Part shown: piece after piece, positions 43,546-52,323 of the stretch
Numbering within the stretch: position 1 is the stretch's first letter
How the letters are laid out: each line of letters opens with the position of its first letter
Assembly (NCBI GenBank): GCA_964629875.1
Contig: CAZVRK010000008.1
Span: 1-64,000 of the forward strand
Source: UBA3495 sp964629875
Lineage (GTDB): Bacteria > Chloroflexota > Dehalococcoidia > Lucifugimonadales > UBA3495
DNA: 64,000 nt
Reading direction: 5' to 3'
Position numbers and translations under genes: made by a program
Notes under the pieces: model-generated
What the model was told of the DNA's origin: nothing
The model's database searches: none
What the model saw: only the letters and a program-made list of their open reading frames with translations

Positions 43546-44805
43546 TTACTTATCTTCTACGATGCTGAACGCTTCAATAGCCAAATCAACTATATATTCT
43601 CCTATGGCCAACGAGGATGTAGCTCCCGGAGACGGTGCGTTAAGCACATGAACAGCTATATCTCCCTGTAATATATTGAAATCATCTGACAAACTTCCGT
43701 CTTTGGCTACCGCTTGTGCTCTAACCCCTGATCCCCCCGTATCAAGATCTGAACCAGAAATAGTAGGAATCAATTTCTGAAGATCTCGAACGAATACATT
43801 TTTTCGATAGGACCTATTCATTTCTGATATTCCTGTCTTCCAATGCTTAGCCGACATTTTCCAAAAGCCAGGAAATCTTAGCATGTCCAATGATTCTCTT
43901 AATCTAATATCACTTTTCTTGTAGCCCTCTCTCGACCACGCCAATACTGCATTGGGTCCCGCTTCAACCTGACCATGTATATTTCTAGTGTAATGAACAC
44001 CCAAAAACGGGAACCGCGGATCTGGCACTGGGTATATCAACCCTTTAACCAAGTACTGGCTGTCTGGTTTCAGAGTATAATATTCTCCCCTGAAGGGCAC
44101 GATCTGCAAATTAGTTTCCTCACCCATAAGACCCGCCACTTTATCAGCATAAAGCCCTGCACAATTAATGATATGGCGCCCTAAAATAGACCCCTTATCT
44201 GTCTGGACTTCTTGAATACCGGCAGTCGGAATAATATTGGATACACCTGCCCCCAGATAGATCTCTCCACCAGATTCTTGGAATCTGCTTGCGTACGCCT
44301 TCGCAACCCTGACATAATCCACAATACCGGTGCGAGGAGCCCAAAGCGCTTTGATACCATATGCATGTGGCTCTATTTCTGACAACCTCTCAGGGCCTAC
44401 TATCTCAAGTCCTTGTACACCGTTTGCTACTCCCCTTTCATAGAGGTCCTGAAGCCTACCCAACTCACTTTCTTCAGTAGCAATGATTGCTTTGCCACAC
44501 CGGTCATATTCGATCTCGTTCGCGTCACAAAAATCTACTAACTTCTGAACTCCTGCGACACAAAATCTGGATTTCCATGATCCCGGTCGATAATATATTC
44601 CTGAATGTATGACTCCGCTGTTATGACCCGTTTGGTGAGAAGCTAACTCAGGTTCTTTTTCTACTACCGCTATTTTGCCGGAAGGATATCGTTGTGACAG
44701 TTGCATTGCCGTAGACAATCCGAGAATTCCGCCGCCAATAATAACTACATCATATTGTTGTGATTGCATATCTAACTCTGAATTAAGATTATTTGAACCA
44801 CGCAT
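43546..44805 (-). CDS. lhgO: L-2-hydroxyglutarate oxidase
   Basis: FAD-dependent oxidase of 419 aa that turns L-2-hydroxyglutarate into 2-oxoglutarate. The FAD motif is VVIIGGGILGLSTAM near residue 20, followed by VVEKEPELASHQTGHNSGVI near 45, which is the strongest signature of LhgO. HYTRNIHGQVEAGPNAVLAW and DFNILQGDIAVHVLNAPSPG near the end are also typical. The start may be ATG at 44805 or 12 codons later; neither has an ideal ribosome-binding site. No transporter or succinate gene is adjacent; a role in repair of a malate dehydrogenase by-product is common. Confidence 0.88.
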   Translation of the reverse strand: MRGSNNLNSELDMQSQQYDVVIIGGGILGLSTAMQLSQRYPSGKIAVVEKEPELASHQTGHNSGVIHSGIYYRPGSWKSRFCVAGVQKLVDFCDANEIEYDRCGKAIIATEESELGRLQDLYERGVANGVQGLEIVGPERLSEIEPHAYGIKALWAPRTGIVDYVRVAKAYASRFQESGGEIYLGAGVSNIIPTAGIQEVQTDKGSILGRHIINCAGLYADKVAGLMGEETNLQIVPFRGEYYTLKPDSQYLVKGLIYPVPDPRFPFLGVHYTRNIHGQVEAGPNAVLAWSREGYKKSDIRLRESLDMLRFPGFWKMSAKHWKTGISEMNRSYRKNVFVRDLQKLIPTISGSDLDTGGSGVRAQAVAKDGSLSDDFNILQGDIAVHVLNAPSPGATSSLAIGEYIVDLAIEAFSIVEDK

Positions 44806-44942
44806 ATCCTAGCATTCGCACCATCTAGTGTAAATCTAACTTGGGAATCTAAAGAAGTATTATTCTTCTTGACCCATGTGAAGCGCTATGCTTAACTGTT
44901 ATTTCTCTTCTAAGAAAGATAATCTCCAATCAAGGAGGATCC

Positions 44943-45992
44943 ATGGAATTCGGCATGTTCATGGAATTCGGCACTAGGACAGGTGCCTCGGAACAAGAAG
45001 CATTTTCAGAAGGTTTTTCATTAGTAGATGCCGCTGAATGCTGGGGGCTAGACGGAGCTTGGCTTGCTGAGCTACATTTCAATCCTGGCAGGTCAGTATT
45101 ATCATCACCTATAACCATCGCCAGTTCCATAGCCACGCGTACAAAATCTCTCCGAATCGGCATGGCAGTATATGTCCTACCCTTAAACAACCCAATTCGC
45201 ATTGCTGAAGAGGTAGCTACAATAGACCAAATCAGCGAAGGTCGGTTTGAATTAGGCATAGGCAGGAGCGGATTTCCGAGAGCCTATGACGTTTATGGGA
45301 TACCTTACGACGAGAGCAGAGCTAGGTTCGATGAAGCCCTGCAAATTCTAATAAAATGCTGGACTGGACCCGAATTTAGTTACGACGGTAATTTCTACCA
45401 GATAACCAATGCACAGCCCACACCACAGCCCTACCAAAAGCCGCACCCACCTGTAAGAATAGCAGCTACTACACCAGAAACTTTCACTAGATTAGGAGAG
45501 CAAGGCTGGCCAATTTTCGTAGGTCTAAGAGGGATGGATATCCATGAATTGTCGGAAAATATCAAGGTATATAGAAAAGCCTGGTCTGATTCGGGACACC
45601 CCGGCCAGGGAAAAGTCTCATTAAGAATGCCAGTATATGCCGCTGACACCGACCAAATCGCCGCCGATGAAGCCTACGAAAGTATTAGTTCGTATTTTGG
45701 CAGAATGGGGACACTATATAGAGAATCTGCTGGTTCTTCAGGAATTAATGCCACAGAATTACGGGATAATAGAGCGGCTCGATTAGCAGCGCTGTCTTAT
45801 GAAGAGATGCTCGATACCAAGGTAGCCTTTGGAAGCTCCAGCTCTCTGATAGAAAAATTTCAACATCTTGAAGAGATCCTCGGTGTCAACGGTATAGTAG
45901 CAGAACTAAATCCTGGAGGTCTCATCCCATCGGACAGGGTGTTAAACAGCTTGAAATTGATAACCCATAAGATAATGCCTAGTTTCAAATAA
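44943..45992 (+). CDS. LLM class flavin-dependent oxidoreductase
   Basis: Third luciferase-like monooxygenase in this window, 349 aa. The N-terminus MEFGMFMEFGTRTGASEQEA, AWLAELHFNPGRSVLSSP near 40, VATIDQISEGRFELGIGRSG near 90, and KPHPPVRIAATTPETFTRLG near 168 are diagnostic. AAGGAGG lies 4 nt upstream of the ATG. It begins a plus-strand run with a hydroxyacid dehydrogenase and a quinone oxidoreductase that may together degrade an aromatic or long-chain substrate; the run is an inference from strand and spacing. Confidence 0.93.
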   Translation: MEFGMFMEFGTRTGASEQEAFSEGFSLVDAAECWGLDGAWLAELHFNPGRSVLSSPITIASSIATRTKSLRIGMAVYVLPLNNPIRIAEEVATIDQISEGRFELGIGRSGFPRAYDVYGIPYDESRARFDEALQILIKCWTGPEFSYDGNFYQITNAQPTPQPYQKPHPPVRIAATTPETFTRLGEQGWPIFVGLRGMDIHELSENIKVYRKAWSDSGHPGQGKVSLRMPVYAADTDQIAADEAYESISSYFGRMGTLYRESAGSSGINATELRDNRAARLAALSYEEMLDTKVAFGSSSSLIEKFQHLEEILGVNGIVAELNPGGLIPSDRVLNSLKLITHKIMPSFK

Positions 45993-46041
45993 AGAACACA
46001 CCTAAACATCCTGGTCATATTGGCCAAATAGGAGACATATT

Positions 46042-47010
46042 TTGAAAGTCGCAATTTTGGATGACTATCAATCTGTAGCAAAGGATATGGCCGACTGGAA
46101 AAGCCTTTCAGGTACAGATGTCGAGTTTTTTTCAGACCACATATCAGAAGATCAAGAGCTCGTCAGACGACTAAAACCTTTTGACATCATCATGGGCATG
46201 CGGGAGCGGACGCCTTTTCCCAAGAGCCTAATTGACCAACTACCTAATTTGAAACTCCTGATCACTAGCGGTGCGCGAAACGCGTCATTTGACTTGGAAG
46301 CCGCCACAAACCACGGAATTCTAGTATGCGGCACACAAGGTTCGGGAGAAGGCCCAACAGAGTTAACGTGGGGACTAATACTCGCATTATTACGAAATAT
46401 ACCTCAAGAAGACAGACTCACACGGGAAGGCAAATGGGGAACATCAGTTGGTATAGGATTAAAAGGTAAAACAATTGGATTGTTAGGCTTAGGACACATA
46501 GGATCACTCGTCGCTAAAGTAGCTGACGCATTTGGAATGAATGTTGTGGCATGGAGCCAGAATCTTACACCAGAACGTGCTGCCGAATGCAATGCTAAGT
46601 TAGTATCAAAAACAGAGTTATTCGAACTATCCGACATTCTATCTATACACGTCAGATTAAGTGACCGAACGAGAGGATTAGTTGGTGAGGCTGAGCTGAA
46701 TCTAATGAAGGCAACATCATACTTAATCAACATTTCGCGTGGCCCCATAGTAGACGAAGATGCATTAATATCACATCTCAAGTCTCAAAAATTAGCTGGT
46801 GCGGGGTTAGATACTTTTGATGTAGAACCACTTAGTCCAAATCATCCGTTGATGTCCCTGTCGAACGTAGTGTTGACACCTCACATTGGATACGTAACAC
46901 AAGAAGGATACACAGCTTTCTATCAAGGGGTGGTAGAAAACATCAAGGCTTTTATATCGGGAGAACCCATAAGAGTTATAAACCAAGAAGTCTTAAACAA
47001 GAAAAATTAA
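46042..47010 (+). CDS. D-2-hydroxyacid dehydrogenase family protein
   Basis: NAD-dependent dehydrogenase of 322 aa with the formate/glycerate dehydrogenase fold. The Rossmann motif GLGHIGSLVA lies near residue 150; catalytic Arg205 (HVRLSDRT), Glu262 (DVEPL) and His281 (TPHIGY) are all present. The start is TTG at 46042, supported by AGGAGA 7 nt upstream; no ATG fits. The substrate is unknown (glycerate, hydroxypyruvate, 2-hydroxyacids of aromatic origin). It is placed between the flavin monooxygenase and the quinone oxidoreductase. Confidence 0.9.
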   Translation: MKVAILDDYQSVAKDMADWKSLSGTDVEFFSDHISEDQELVRRLKPFDIIMGMRERTPFPKSLIDQLPNLKLLITSGARNASFDLEAATNHGILVCGTQGSGEGPTELTWGLILALLRNIPQEDRLTREGKWGTSVGIGLKGKTIGLLGLGHIGSLVAKVADAFGMNVVAWSQNLTPERAAECNAKLVSKTELFELSDILSIHVRLSDRTRGLVGEAELNLMKATSYLINISRGPIVDEDALISHLKSQKLAGAGLDTFDVEPLSPNHPLMSLSNVVLTPHIGYVTQEGYTAFYQGVVENIKAFISGEPIRVINQEVLNKKN

Positions 47011-47019
47011 GGAGTCAGC

Positions 47020-47988
47020 ATGAAAGCGGTAAGAATAAGAGAATATGGAGGACTAGAGGTACTTAAATGGGAGGAGGCAGATGTTCCGACTCCCCGACCA
47101 CATCAAGTTTTGATCAAAGTAGAATCCTCTGGAGTCAATTATGCTGATATCATGCGACGACAAGGAAATTATCCAGGTCCTGAATTACCTGCTACCTTGG
47201 GGCTAGAAGCCGCCGGTATCATTGAAGCTATAGGATCTGATGTATCATCTCCTCTTCAGATTGGACAGAGAGTAATGGGTATGGGACCTCAGGGAAATGC
47301 CGAATATGTAGCAATCAACGCTAATCTAGTGTTCCCCTATCCAGACAATGTAGACCCACAAGTCGCAGGAGGAATGCCAATCGTATTCTTGACAGCTTAT
47401 CATCTACTTAGAAGCAGAGGCCAGATGCAATCGGGAGACAATGTGCTAATCCAAGCAGGTGCCTCCGGTGTTGGTACAGTAGCAACACAGATGGCACATA
47501 CTTGGGGCGCCAAAGTAATAACCACAGCTTCAACAACAGATAAACTTGAACTGAGCAAATCTCTAGGGGCAGATGAAACTATTAACTATACTGAAGAAGA
47601 TTTTGAGCAAAAAGTGATGGAGATTACAGAAGGTAAAGGAGTACAACTAATACTAGAATCCGTAGGAGGCTCGGTACTGGAAAAAAGTGTAAAGTGCGTA
47701 GCGCCATATGGACAACTAATAAGCTACGGCAACGCATCCGGAGTCACAGCGAACATCCCATCAACTGACTTCACATCGGCGAATCGTCGGATTACTGGCT
47801 TTAGCATGGGACGCTCTCCAGTAGGAACTTTAGACCACGAATCAGCTATGAAGGAACTAACCCCCATGATCGCATCAGGAAGTCTAAGGTTGATAGTAGA
47901 TCAGATACAACCCATGGCCGAGGTAGCTAAAGCCCACGAACATCTTTCCAATCGCGGCACTCGCGGCAAAGTGATACTCATTCCTTAG
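47020..47988 (+). CDS. NADPH:quinone oxidoreductase-like MDR family protein
   Basis: Zinc-free medium-chain dehydrogenase of 322 aa. The N-terminal GroES-like domain has SSGVNYADIMRRQGNYPG near residue 36 and LGLEAAGIIEAIGSDV near 62. The Rossmann domain motif is GASGVGTVATQMA near 150, with GADETINYTEEDF later. There is no structural zinc loop, as expected of the quinone-reductase branch. It starts 9 nt after the hydroxyacid dehydrogenase, so the pair is cotranscribed; a hairpin terminator follows. The likely role is two-electron reduction of a quinone or an enone. Confidence 0.92.
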   Translation: MKAVRIREYGGLEVLKWEEADVPTPRPHQVLIKVESSGVNYADIMRRQGNYPGPELPATLGLEAAGIIEAIGSDVSSPLQIGQRVMGMGPQGNAEYVAINANLVFPYPDNVDPQVAGGMPIVFLTAYHLLRSRGQMQSGDNVLIQAGASGVGTVATQMAHTWGAKVITTASTTDKLELSKSLGADETINYTEEDFEQKVMEITEGKGVQLILESVGGSVLEKSVKCVAPYGQLISYGNASGVTANIPSTDFTSANRRITGFSMGRSPVGTLDHESAMKELTPMIASGSLRLIVDQIQPMAEVAKAHEHLSNRGTRGKVILIP

Positions 47989-48001
47989 TAAAATAGAAGG
48001 C

Positions 48002-48039
48002 GGGGTGTAGTAAACGCATTAAGAATGGGACTACACCCC
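48002..48039. terminator. Bidirectional hairpin terminator
   Basis: GGGGTGTAGT (48002-48011) pairs exactly with ACTACACCCC (48030-48039). On the plus strand AATTATTTT follows, a usable U-rich tail. It separates the quinone oxidoreductase from the convergent thiamine genes. Confidence 0.85.
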
Positions 48040-48055
48040 AATTATTTTAGCCAGT

Positions 48056-48316
48056 CTATTCTTCAGATTCTGAAATTAAACCCATCTTCAACTGGTTTAT
48101 CCACCACCACAAACGATCCCAAACTATCCTTCTCTCCGAGTCAGTAAGTCCTCTCCCCAAATGGTCCCGACAAGCAACAACTCCTTGCCCTGCCAAGTGA
48201 CCCCAACTACCCGGCTCATTTCTAAACAGACCAACAACGCTCTGCCGATTTTGGCTTAACACATTTATTAGGATCTCATTCAAATCAGAATCATTTAGTT
48301 CGGGATTTGATGACAT
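48056..48316 (-). CDS. Unknown 86-aa protein at the end of the thi operon
   Basis: I recognise no family. The protein is acidic at both ends with a Trp-rich helix (IVWDRLWWWINQLK near residue 65) and a conserved-looking QSVVGLFRNEPGSWGHL near 25. It overlaps the end of thiS by 22 nt; the GGAGGG run there encodes the Gly-Gly of ThiS and could serve as its ribosome-binding site. Its place in the operon suggests a link to thiamine or sulfur chemistry, which is an inference. It ends before the terminator at 48002-48039. Confidence 0.6.
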   Translation of the reverse strand: MSSNPELNDSDLNEILINVLSQNRQSVVGLFRNEPGSWGHLAGQGVVACRDHLGRGLTDSERRIVWDRLWWWINQLKMGLISESEE

Positions 48317-48528
48317 ACTAAAGGCAACCCTCCACCAACAGGGCGAACTATTTCCAACAGGTCGCCATTGGATAGTTTAATCTGGGCAAAGTTTGCTTTT
48401 TGGACGACCTCTCCGTTATACCCTACAGCAACAAATTTAAGATCCACATCTATAGTCAACAAATAGGTTTCCAAAGAACTATTATCTTCCGCCTGGCGTG
48501 GTTTTCCATTAACTGTAAGATCAATCAA
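48295..48528 (-). CDS. thiS: Sulfur carrier protein ThiS with C-terminal extension
   Basis: Ubiquitin-like sulfur carrier for thiazole synthesis: IDLTVNGKPRQAEDNSSLETYL at the start, VAVGYNGEVVQKANFAQIKL in the middle, and DLLEIVRPVGGG as the expected terminus. Here ten residues (LPLVCHQIPN) follow the Gly-Gly-Gly before the stop. The start is TTG at 48528 with AGGA 9 nt upstream. Normal ThiS ends in Gly-Gly, which is adenylated by ThiF, so this form would need proteolytic trimming or be altered by a frameshift. No ThiF or protease gene is visible nearby. Confidence 0.85.
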   Translation of the reverse strand: MIDLTVNGKPRQAEDNSSLETYLLTIDVDLKFVAVGYNGEVVQKANFAQIKLSNGDLLEIVRPVGGGLPLVCHQIPN

Positions 48529-48566
48529 TTATTGCTGTCCTAACATAGAAGGTATAGGCATTGTAG

Positions 48567-49205
48567 TCATATAACACTATCATACAACACAGTCTTTAGT
48601 CTCTTGGCTGCTTCAAAAGGATCAGGGGAGCCCAACACACTGTCTATCACTGCAACTCCAGATGCACCGGCATCTACTACAAGTCGCGCATTATCTGGCG
48701 TAATCCCACCGATACCCAATATTGGGATAGACACTTCACCAGAATCTTTCATAGCTCGTATTAAATTCGGACCTTCAGGCAATTTACCAGGGTGAGAATT
48801 TGTCGCGAACATAGTACCAGCTATCAAAAAGTCTACCCCTTCTTTTTGAGCTATTATGGCGCTGTGAACACTATGTACTGATTTACCGATAAGGGCATCT
48901 GAGCCAATAACGGCTCGGACTTGTTCTATTGGCTCACTCGTCTCTGGTAAATGCACTCCGATTGCCCGATCCTTTGCGATTTGGACATGCCCATTTACCA
49001 AAATGTGTGTTGGCTTCTGCACCCTCTCGATAATTACACGAGTCAGATATTCCAGCATTTCCTCTTCAAGATCTTTTTCTCGAATCTGAATCATATCTGC
49101 CCCTCCGCTGACCGCGCTAGCTAAACTATCCACTAGAGTATCTAGCTGATATCTTTGGGAGTCAGTTACTATACAGAGGCACGGCAATCGCAAAAGCTCT
49201 TTCAC
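48567..49205 (-). CDS. thiE: Thiamine phosphate synthase ThiE
   Basis: Joins HMP pyrophosphate with the thiazole phosphate to form thiamine phosphate. It is a TIM-barrel protein of 212 aa with DMIQIREKDLEEEMLEYL near residue 36, ILVNGHVQIAKDRAIGVHLP near 67 and PILGIGGITPDNARLVVDAG near 160. The start is GTG at 49205, 6 nt after thiG. The ThiE-type phosphate loop GIGGIT is intact. It lies in the thiG-thiE-thiS operon. Confidence 0.93.
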   Translation of the reverse strand: MKELLRLPCLCIVTDSQRYQLDTLVDSLASAVSGGADMIQIREKDLEEEMLEYLTRVIIERVQKPTHILVNGHVQIAKDRAIGVHLPETSEPIEQVRAVIGSDALIGKSVHSVHSAIIAQKEGVDFLIAGTMFATNSHPGKLPEGPNLIRAMKDSGEVSIPILGIGGITPDNARLVVDAGASGVAVIDSVLGSPDPFEAAKRLKTVLYDSVI

Positions 49206-49211
49206 TGCTAA

Positions 49212-49991
49212 TCAGCCAGGCTGCGGAACATCAGATGTTGGGCTGCTCGCATTAGCATAATTTCTAGTAGGGATTCTCCCCGCTAAGTAAGCCTTACGGC
49301 CCGCCTCCACCCCCAGTTTGAAAGCCTCACCCATAAGAGCAGGATCCTCAGCCTGCGCTATTGCAGTATTAACTAACACCGCATCTGCCCCTATCTCTAA
49401 AGCTTTGGAAGCGTCCGAGGGAACCGCCAAGCCTGCATCTACTACAACAGGAACGTTCGCTCGTTCGATTATTATCCTTACTTCCTCTACTGTATGTATG
49501 CCTTGGCCAGAACCAATAGCCGATCCGAGAGGCATCACCGTAGCACACCCTACCTCTTCAAGTCTCAAAGCTAACATAGGGTCAGCGTGTATGTAAGGCA
49601 GGACCGTAAATCCTTCCAATACCAGTTGCCTAGCTGCCTCTAGAGTTGCAGCAGGATCTGGAAATAAGTATTTGGGATCAGGGATAACTTCTAGCTTAAC
49701 AAAATCTGTCTTCGCCACTTCCCTACCCAATTTTGCAACGAAGACCGCCTCTTCAACCGTTTGACACCCGGCTGTATTAGGTAAAATATTATATTTATCC
49801 CAGTCAATATAATCTAAAATAGTCTTCTCATTTGGATTATCTAAATCCAATCGCCTTATAGCTACCGTCACCATCTCTGTCCCAGACGATTCCAACGCCT
49901 GAACCATATCTTCCATACTTCGGTATCTACCCGTCCCAACTATCAATCGAGATTTAAAAGTTTTCCCGCCTATAACCAAATCATCAGACAT
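49212..49991 (-). CDS. thiG: Thiazole synthase ThiG
   Basis: Forms the thiazole ring from deoxyxylulose phosphate, dehydroglycine and ThiS thiocarboxylate. The Schiff-base lysine is Lys99 in DFVKLEVIPDP; MVTVAIRRLDL near 40, NTAGCQTVEEA near 72 and VMPLGSAIGSGQGI near 150 are diagnostic. The C-terminus (NYANASSPTSDVPQPG) is the usual ASSPT type. AAGGAG lies 8 nt upstream of the ATG. It is the first gene of the thi operon. I looked for a TPP riboswitch in the upstream 230 nt and saw none; a long hairpin lies there instead. Confidence 0.95.
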   Translation of the reverse strand: MSDDLVIGGKTFKSRLIVGTGRYRSMEDMVQALESSGTEMVTVAIRRLDLDNPNEKTILDYIDWDKYNILPNTAGCQTVEEAVFVAKLGREVAKTDFVKLEVIPDPKYLFPDPAATLEAARQLVLEGFTVLPYIHADPMLALRLEEVGCATVMPLGSAIGSGQGIHTVEEVRIIIERANVPVVVDAGLAVPSDASKALEIGADAVLVNTAIAQAEDPALMGEAFKLGVEAGRKAYLAGRIPTRNYANASSPTSDVPQPG

Positions 49992-50010
49992 TTTATATCT
50001 CCTTGAACAC

Positions 50011-50054
50011 TGATATAAGGACCGCCGACATAAATGCCGGCGGTCCTTATATCA
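50011..50054. terminator. Perfect 17-bp hairpin between the CoA-transferase cluster and thiG
   Basis: TGATATAAGGACCGCCG (50011-50027) and CGGCGGTCCTTATATCA (50038-50054) are exact complements around a 10-nt loop. On the minus strand it ends 19 nt before the thiG start and no U-run follows. It probably ends the CoA-transferase transcript, but its closeness to the thiG ribosome-binding site also allows a role in thiG control. Confidence 0.65.
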
Positions 50055-50227
50055 TATTAGTTTCTCTCTATTATTCTGAGCCAACCCATTTGTCGTAAAG
50101 TTATTCATCCTTATCATACGGACTCATGATGATATTGCTATACACATTACCGTCGCTTCGGCCCAGCTTAGCACCCGGCATATGCTAAGTCAACGCAGAT
50201 ACAACTCATGTAAAATTAGTCCTGCCG

Positions 50228-50908
50228 CTATAGCTCATACTCTTTAACGACATCAGTCACTATCAAACGGGCCATAGTAATCGACTGAACTTCTTCTACG
50301 GTCCATCCAGGCGCTATTTCTTTTAAAACCAAACCTTCGTATGTTGGAGCCATTACAGCAATGTCGGTCACTATCAATGACACACATTCTTTACCGGTGA
50401 TAGGGAAAGTACACTCATCTACTATTTTTGAATTATCACTACGATCAGTATGTTCCATAGCTACGATTACCTGTTTTGCACCTGCGGCCAAATCCATCGC
50501 ACCACCAATGTTACCGACACCTCTTTCTGGCAACATCCAGTTAGCGAGATCTCCTCTTGCCGACACTTGATGTGCCCCAAGGACCGTGACATCAACATGT
50601 CCTCCTCTTATCATCGCAAATCCATCAACTGAACTGAAAAAGGCCATGCCAGGAACAGCGGCCAAGAATTGACCTCCAGCATTGATCAAGTCAATATCCT
50701 GACTATCTTCATCAGCTAGAGGACCACAATTCAGAACCCCACTTTCGCTATGGTAAAAGACAATACTATCGTCAGATACAAAGGTAGAAACGAGAGTTGG
50801 GATACCTATTCCCAGATTTACATATCCGCCGTCTGGCAATTCTTTTGCAACCCGCATTGCCACTACTTCTCTAGGTAATCTTTCTTTATTTTCGATCATT
50901 AAGTTCAC
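50228..50908 (-). CDS. 3-oxoacid CoA-transferase, subunit B
   Basis: Beta subunit of a class-I CoA-transferase, 226 aa. The catalytic Glu is Glu55 in FYHSESGVLN, where SExG replaces the usual SENG. GIGIPTLVSTF near residue 33 and GGHVDVTVLGAHQVSARGD near 102 are diagnostic, as is MLPERGVGNIGGAMDLAAGA. It is the last gene of the cluster on the minus strand and follows the fused B-A gene by 15 nt. In class-I enzymes the acyl group passes through a Glu thioester. The specific acid (acetoacetate, succinate, other) cannot be read from sequence. Confidence 0.9.
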   Translation of the reverse strand: MNLMIENKERLPREVVAMRVAKELPDGGYVNLGIGIPTLVSTFVSDDSIVFYHSESGVLNCGPLADEDSQDIDLINAGGQFLAAVPGMAFFSSVDGFAMIRGGHVDVTVLGAHQVSARGDLANWMLPERGVGNIGGAMDLAAGAKQVIVAMEHTDRSDNSKIVDECTFPITGKECVSLIVTDIAVMAPTYEGLVLKEIAPGWTVEEVQSITMARLIVTDVVKEYEL

Positions 50909-50923
50909 ATTAATCCACGATAA

Positions 50924-52303
50924 TTATTCATAGGGAGAGAAATCGGTGGGTCTAATAACTATTCGATCTATATATATCCCAGGGGTCACAATTTCGTCTG
51001 GATCCAAATCGCCGACTTCCACTACTTCATCAACTTCTACAATAGTTACGTCAGCAGCAGGTGCCATAACTGGGTTGAAGTTTCTTGACGTACCCTTGTA
51101 GATTACATTACCCAGTTTGTCCGCTTTATAACCTCTTATAAGACAAAAATCAGCTCTTAGTCCCTTTTCCAATATGTATTCTTTGCCATTAATTACCCTA
51201 GACTCTTTACCTTCTGCTATTAGCGTGCCCACTCCTGTCGGAGTGAAGAAAGCCGATATACCGGAACCACCTGAACGCAATCGTTCTGCCAGAGTCCCTT
51301 GAGGTACTAGCTCTAATTCAACATCCCCTCTTCTATAAGCCAATTCAAAGGCAGTAGGGCGAGAAGCAGAAGGTGATACTGGATAAGATGCAACAGCTTT
51401 TGACACCTGACCATTATCTATCAACAATGTATGATCAATAGCCTGTTGGCCAGATGGTGTCCCAAAATTTACCACTCTGGCTATTCCGGCAGTGTTGCCA
51501 ATGATCGTAAGTCCCGTAGCTCCATGATCTCGCAAAGACACTAACAAATAGTGGGGCATACCCCCAGGCCCCGCAAACCCATCAATCATAACTGTAGCTC
51601 CATCAGGCAAATCAGACATCGCTGAAATACCTGTGTCATACACTTTGGATATCTCTCCTTTTGCTTCGGAACCAAATGTAATATTTGTCAGTGACGGTGC
51701 AATTTCGATCGGCATGCCCTGAATGGTAGTCAACTCATCAACAGACCAACCCTCAGCTAACTCTTTTAAGATGAAACGATTGTCAATTATATCCAAAACA
51801 GCGATATCGGTAATAATCATATCCACACAAGCAATACCATCAGGAGCCACACTGCATTTATCTTTTAATACACTTTCACCCTTATCATTGAAATGTTTTG
51901 CAACTGCTATTACTCGTTTAGGATTATTAAGTAAATCGACTGACCAACCAGGAGCTTCGAGGCCAGTTGTGCTAAGGGTGGACACCGAAACCATATCTCC
52001 CGATGCAGTAACCTCTCCAGCTTCTACAATAGCAATATCGACATGTCCTCCGTGCATCATTGCAGCGACATCACTGATGCTATGGAAAGAACTTCCATGT
52101 TTGTTCCCAAAAGAGTCACTTGAAAACGTTGTGGGGGTCAGTTCCCCGTCTTCATCTATCAGCCACGCATGGGGGTCATATGATAAACGTTTGCCGATAG
52201 CATTTGGCAATCCACTCCCGACAGAGACAAGCTGCCCTGGTAACATTTCTCTCTTTATCCGAAGTGCTAATGCATCTAAATCTAGTGTTTTCTTCTCAAT
52301 CAT
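50924..52303 (-). CDS. Fused CoA-transferase, B-like domain followed by A-like domain
   Basis: A 459-aa protein in which residues 1-205 resemble subunit B (SVGSGLPNAIGKRLSYDP, GGHVDIAIVEAGEVTASGD) and residues 215-459 resemble subunit A (VMIDGFAGPGGMPHYLLVSL, RLRSGGSGISAFFTPTGVGT, IVTPGIYIDRIV). At the place of the catalytic SENG loop the B-like half has LIDEDGELTP, so a Glu (Glu51 or Glu54) remains possible. Fusion order B-A is the reverse of most fused CoA-transferases such as SCOT (A-B). It lies between separate A and B genes, 15 nt and 20 nt apart, as one transcript. Confidence 0.88.
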   Translation of the reverse strand: MIEKKTLDLDALALRIKREMLPGQLVSVGSGLPNAIGKRLSYDPHAWLIDEDGELTPTTFSSDSFGNKHGSSFHSISDVAAMMHGGHVDIAIVEAGEVTASGDMVSVSTLSTTGLEAPGWSVDLLNNPKRVIAVAKHFNDKGESVLKDKCSVAPDGIACVDMIITDIAVLDIIDNRFILKELAEGWSVDELTTIQGMPIEIAPSLTNITFGSEAKGEISKVYDTGISAMSDLPDGATVMIDGFAGPGGMPHYLLVSLRDHGATGLTIIGNTAGIARVVNFGTPSGQQAIDHTLLIDNGQVSKAVASYPVSPSASRPTAFELAYRRGDVELELVPQGTLAERLRSGGSGISAFFTPTGVGTLIAEGKESRVINGKEYILEKGLRADFCLIRGYKADKLGNVIYKGTSRNFNPVMAPAADVTIVEVDEVVEVGDLDPDEIVTPGIYIDRIVIRPTDFSPYE

Positions 52304-52323
52304 TTGCCGATCCTACTATTGCT

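Noticed and set aside
48295..48345. Programmed frameshift joining thiS to the next gene
   Set aside because: A -1 shift would fuse them, but there is no slippery heptamer and the second gene has its own ATG and a possible ribosome-binding site.
49992..50227. TPP riboswitch upstream of thiG
   Set aside because: The conserved CUGAGA and ACCUGAU-type segments are not found on the minus strand.
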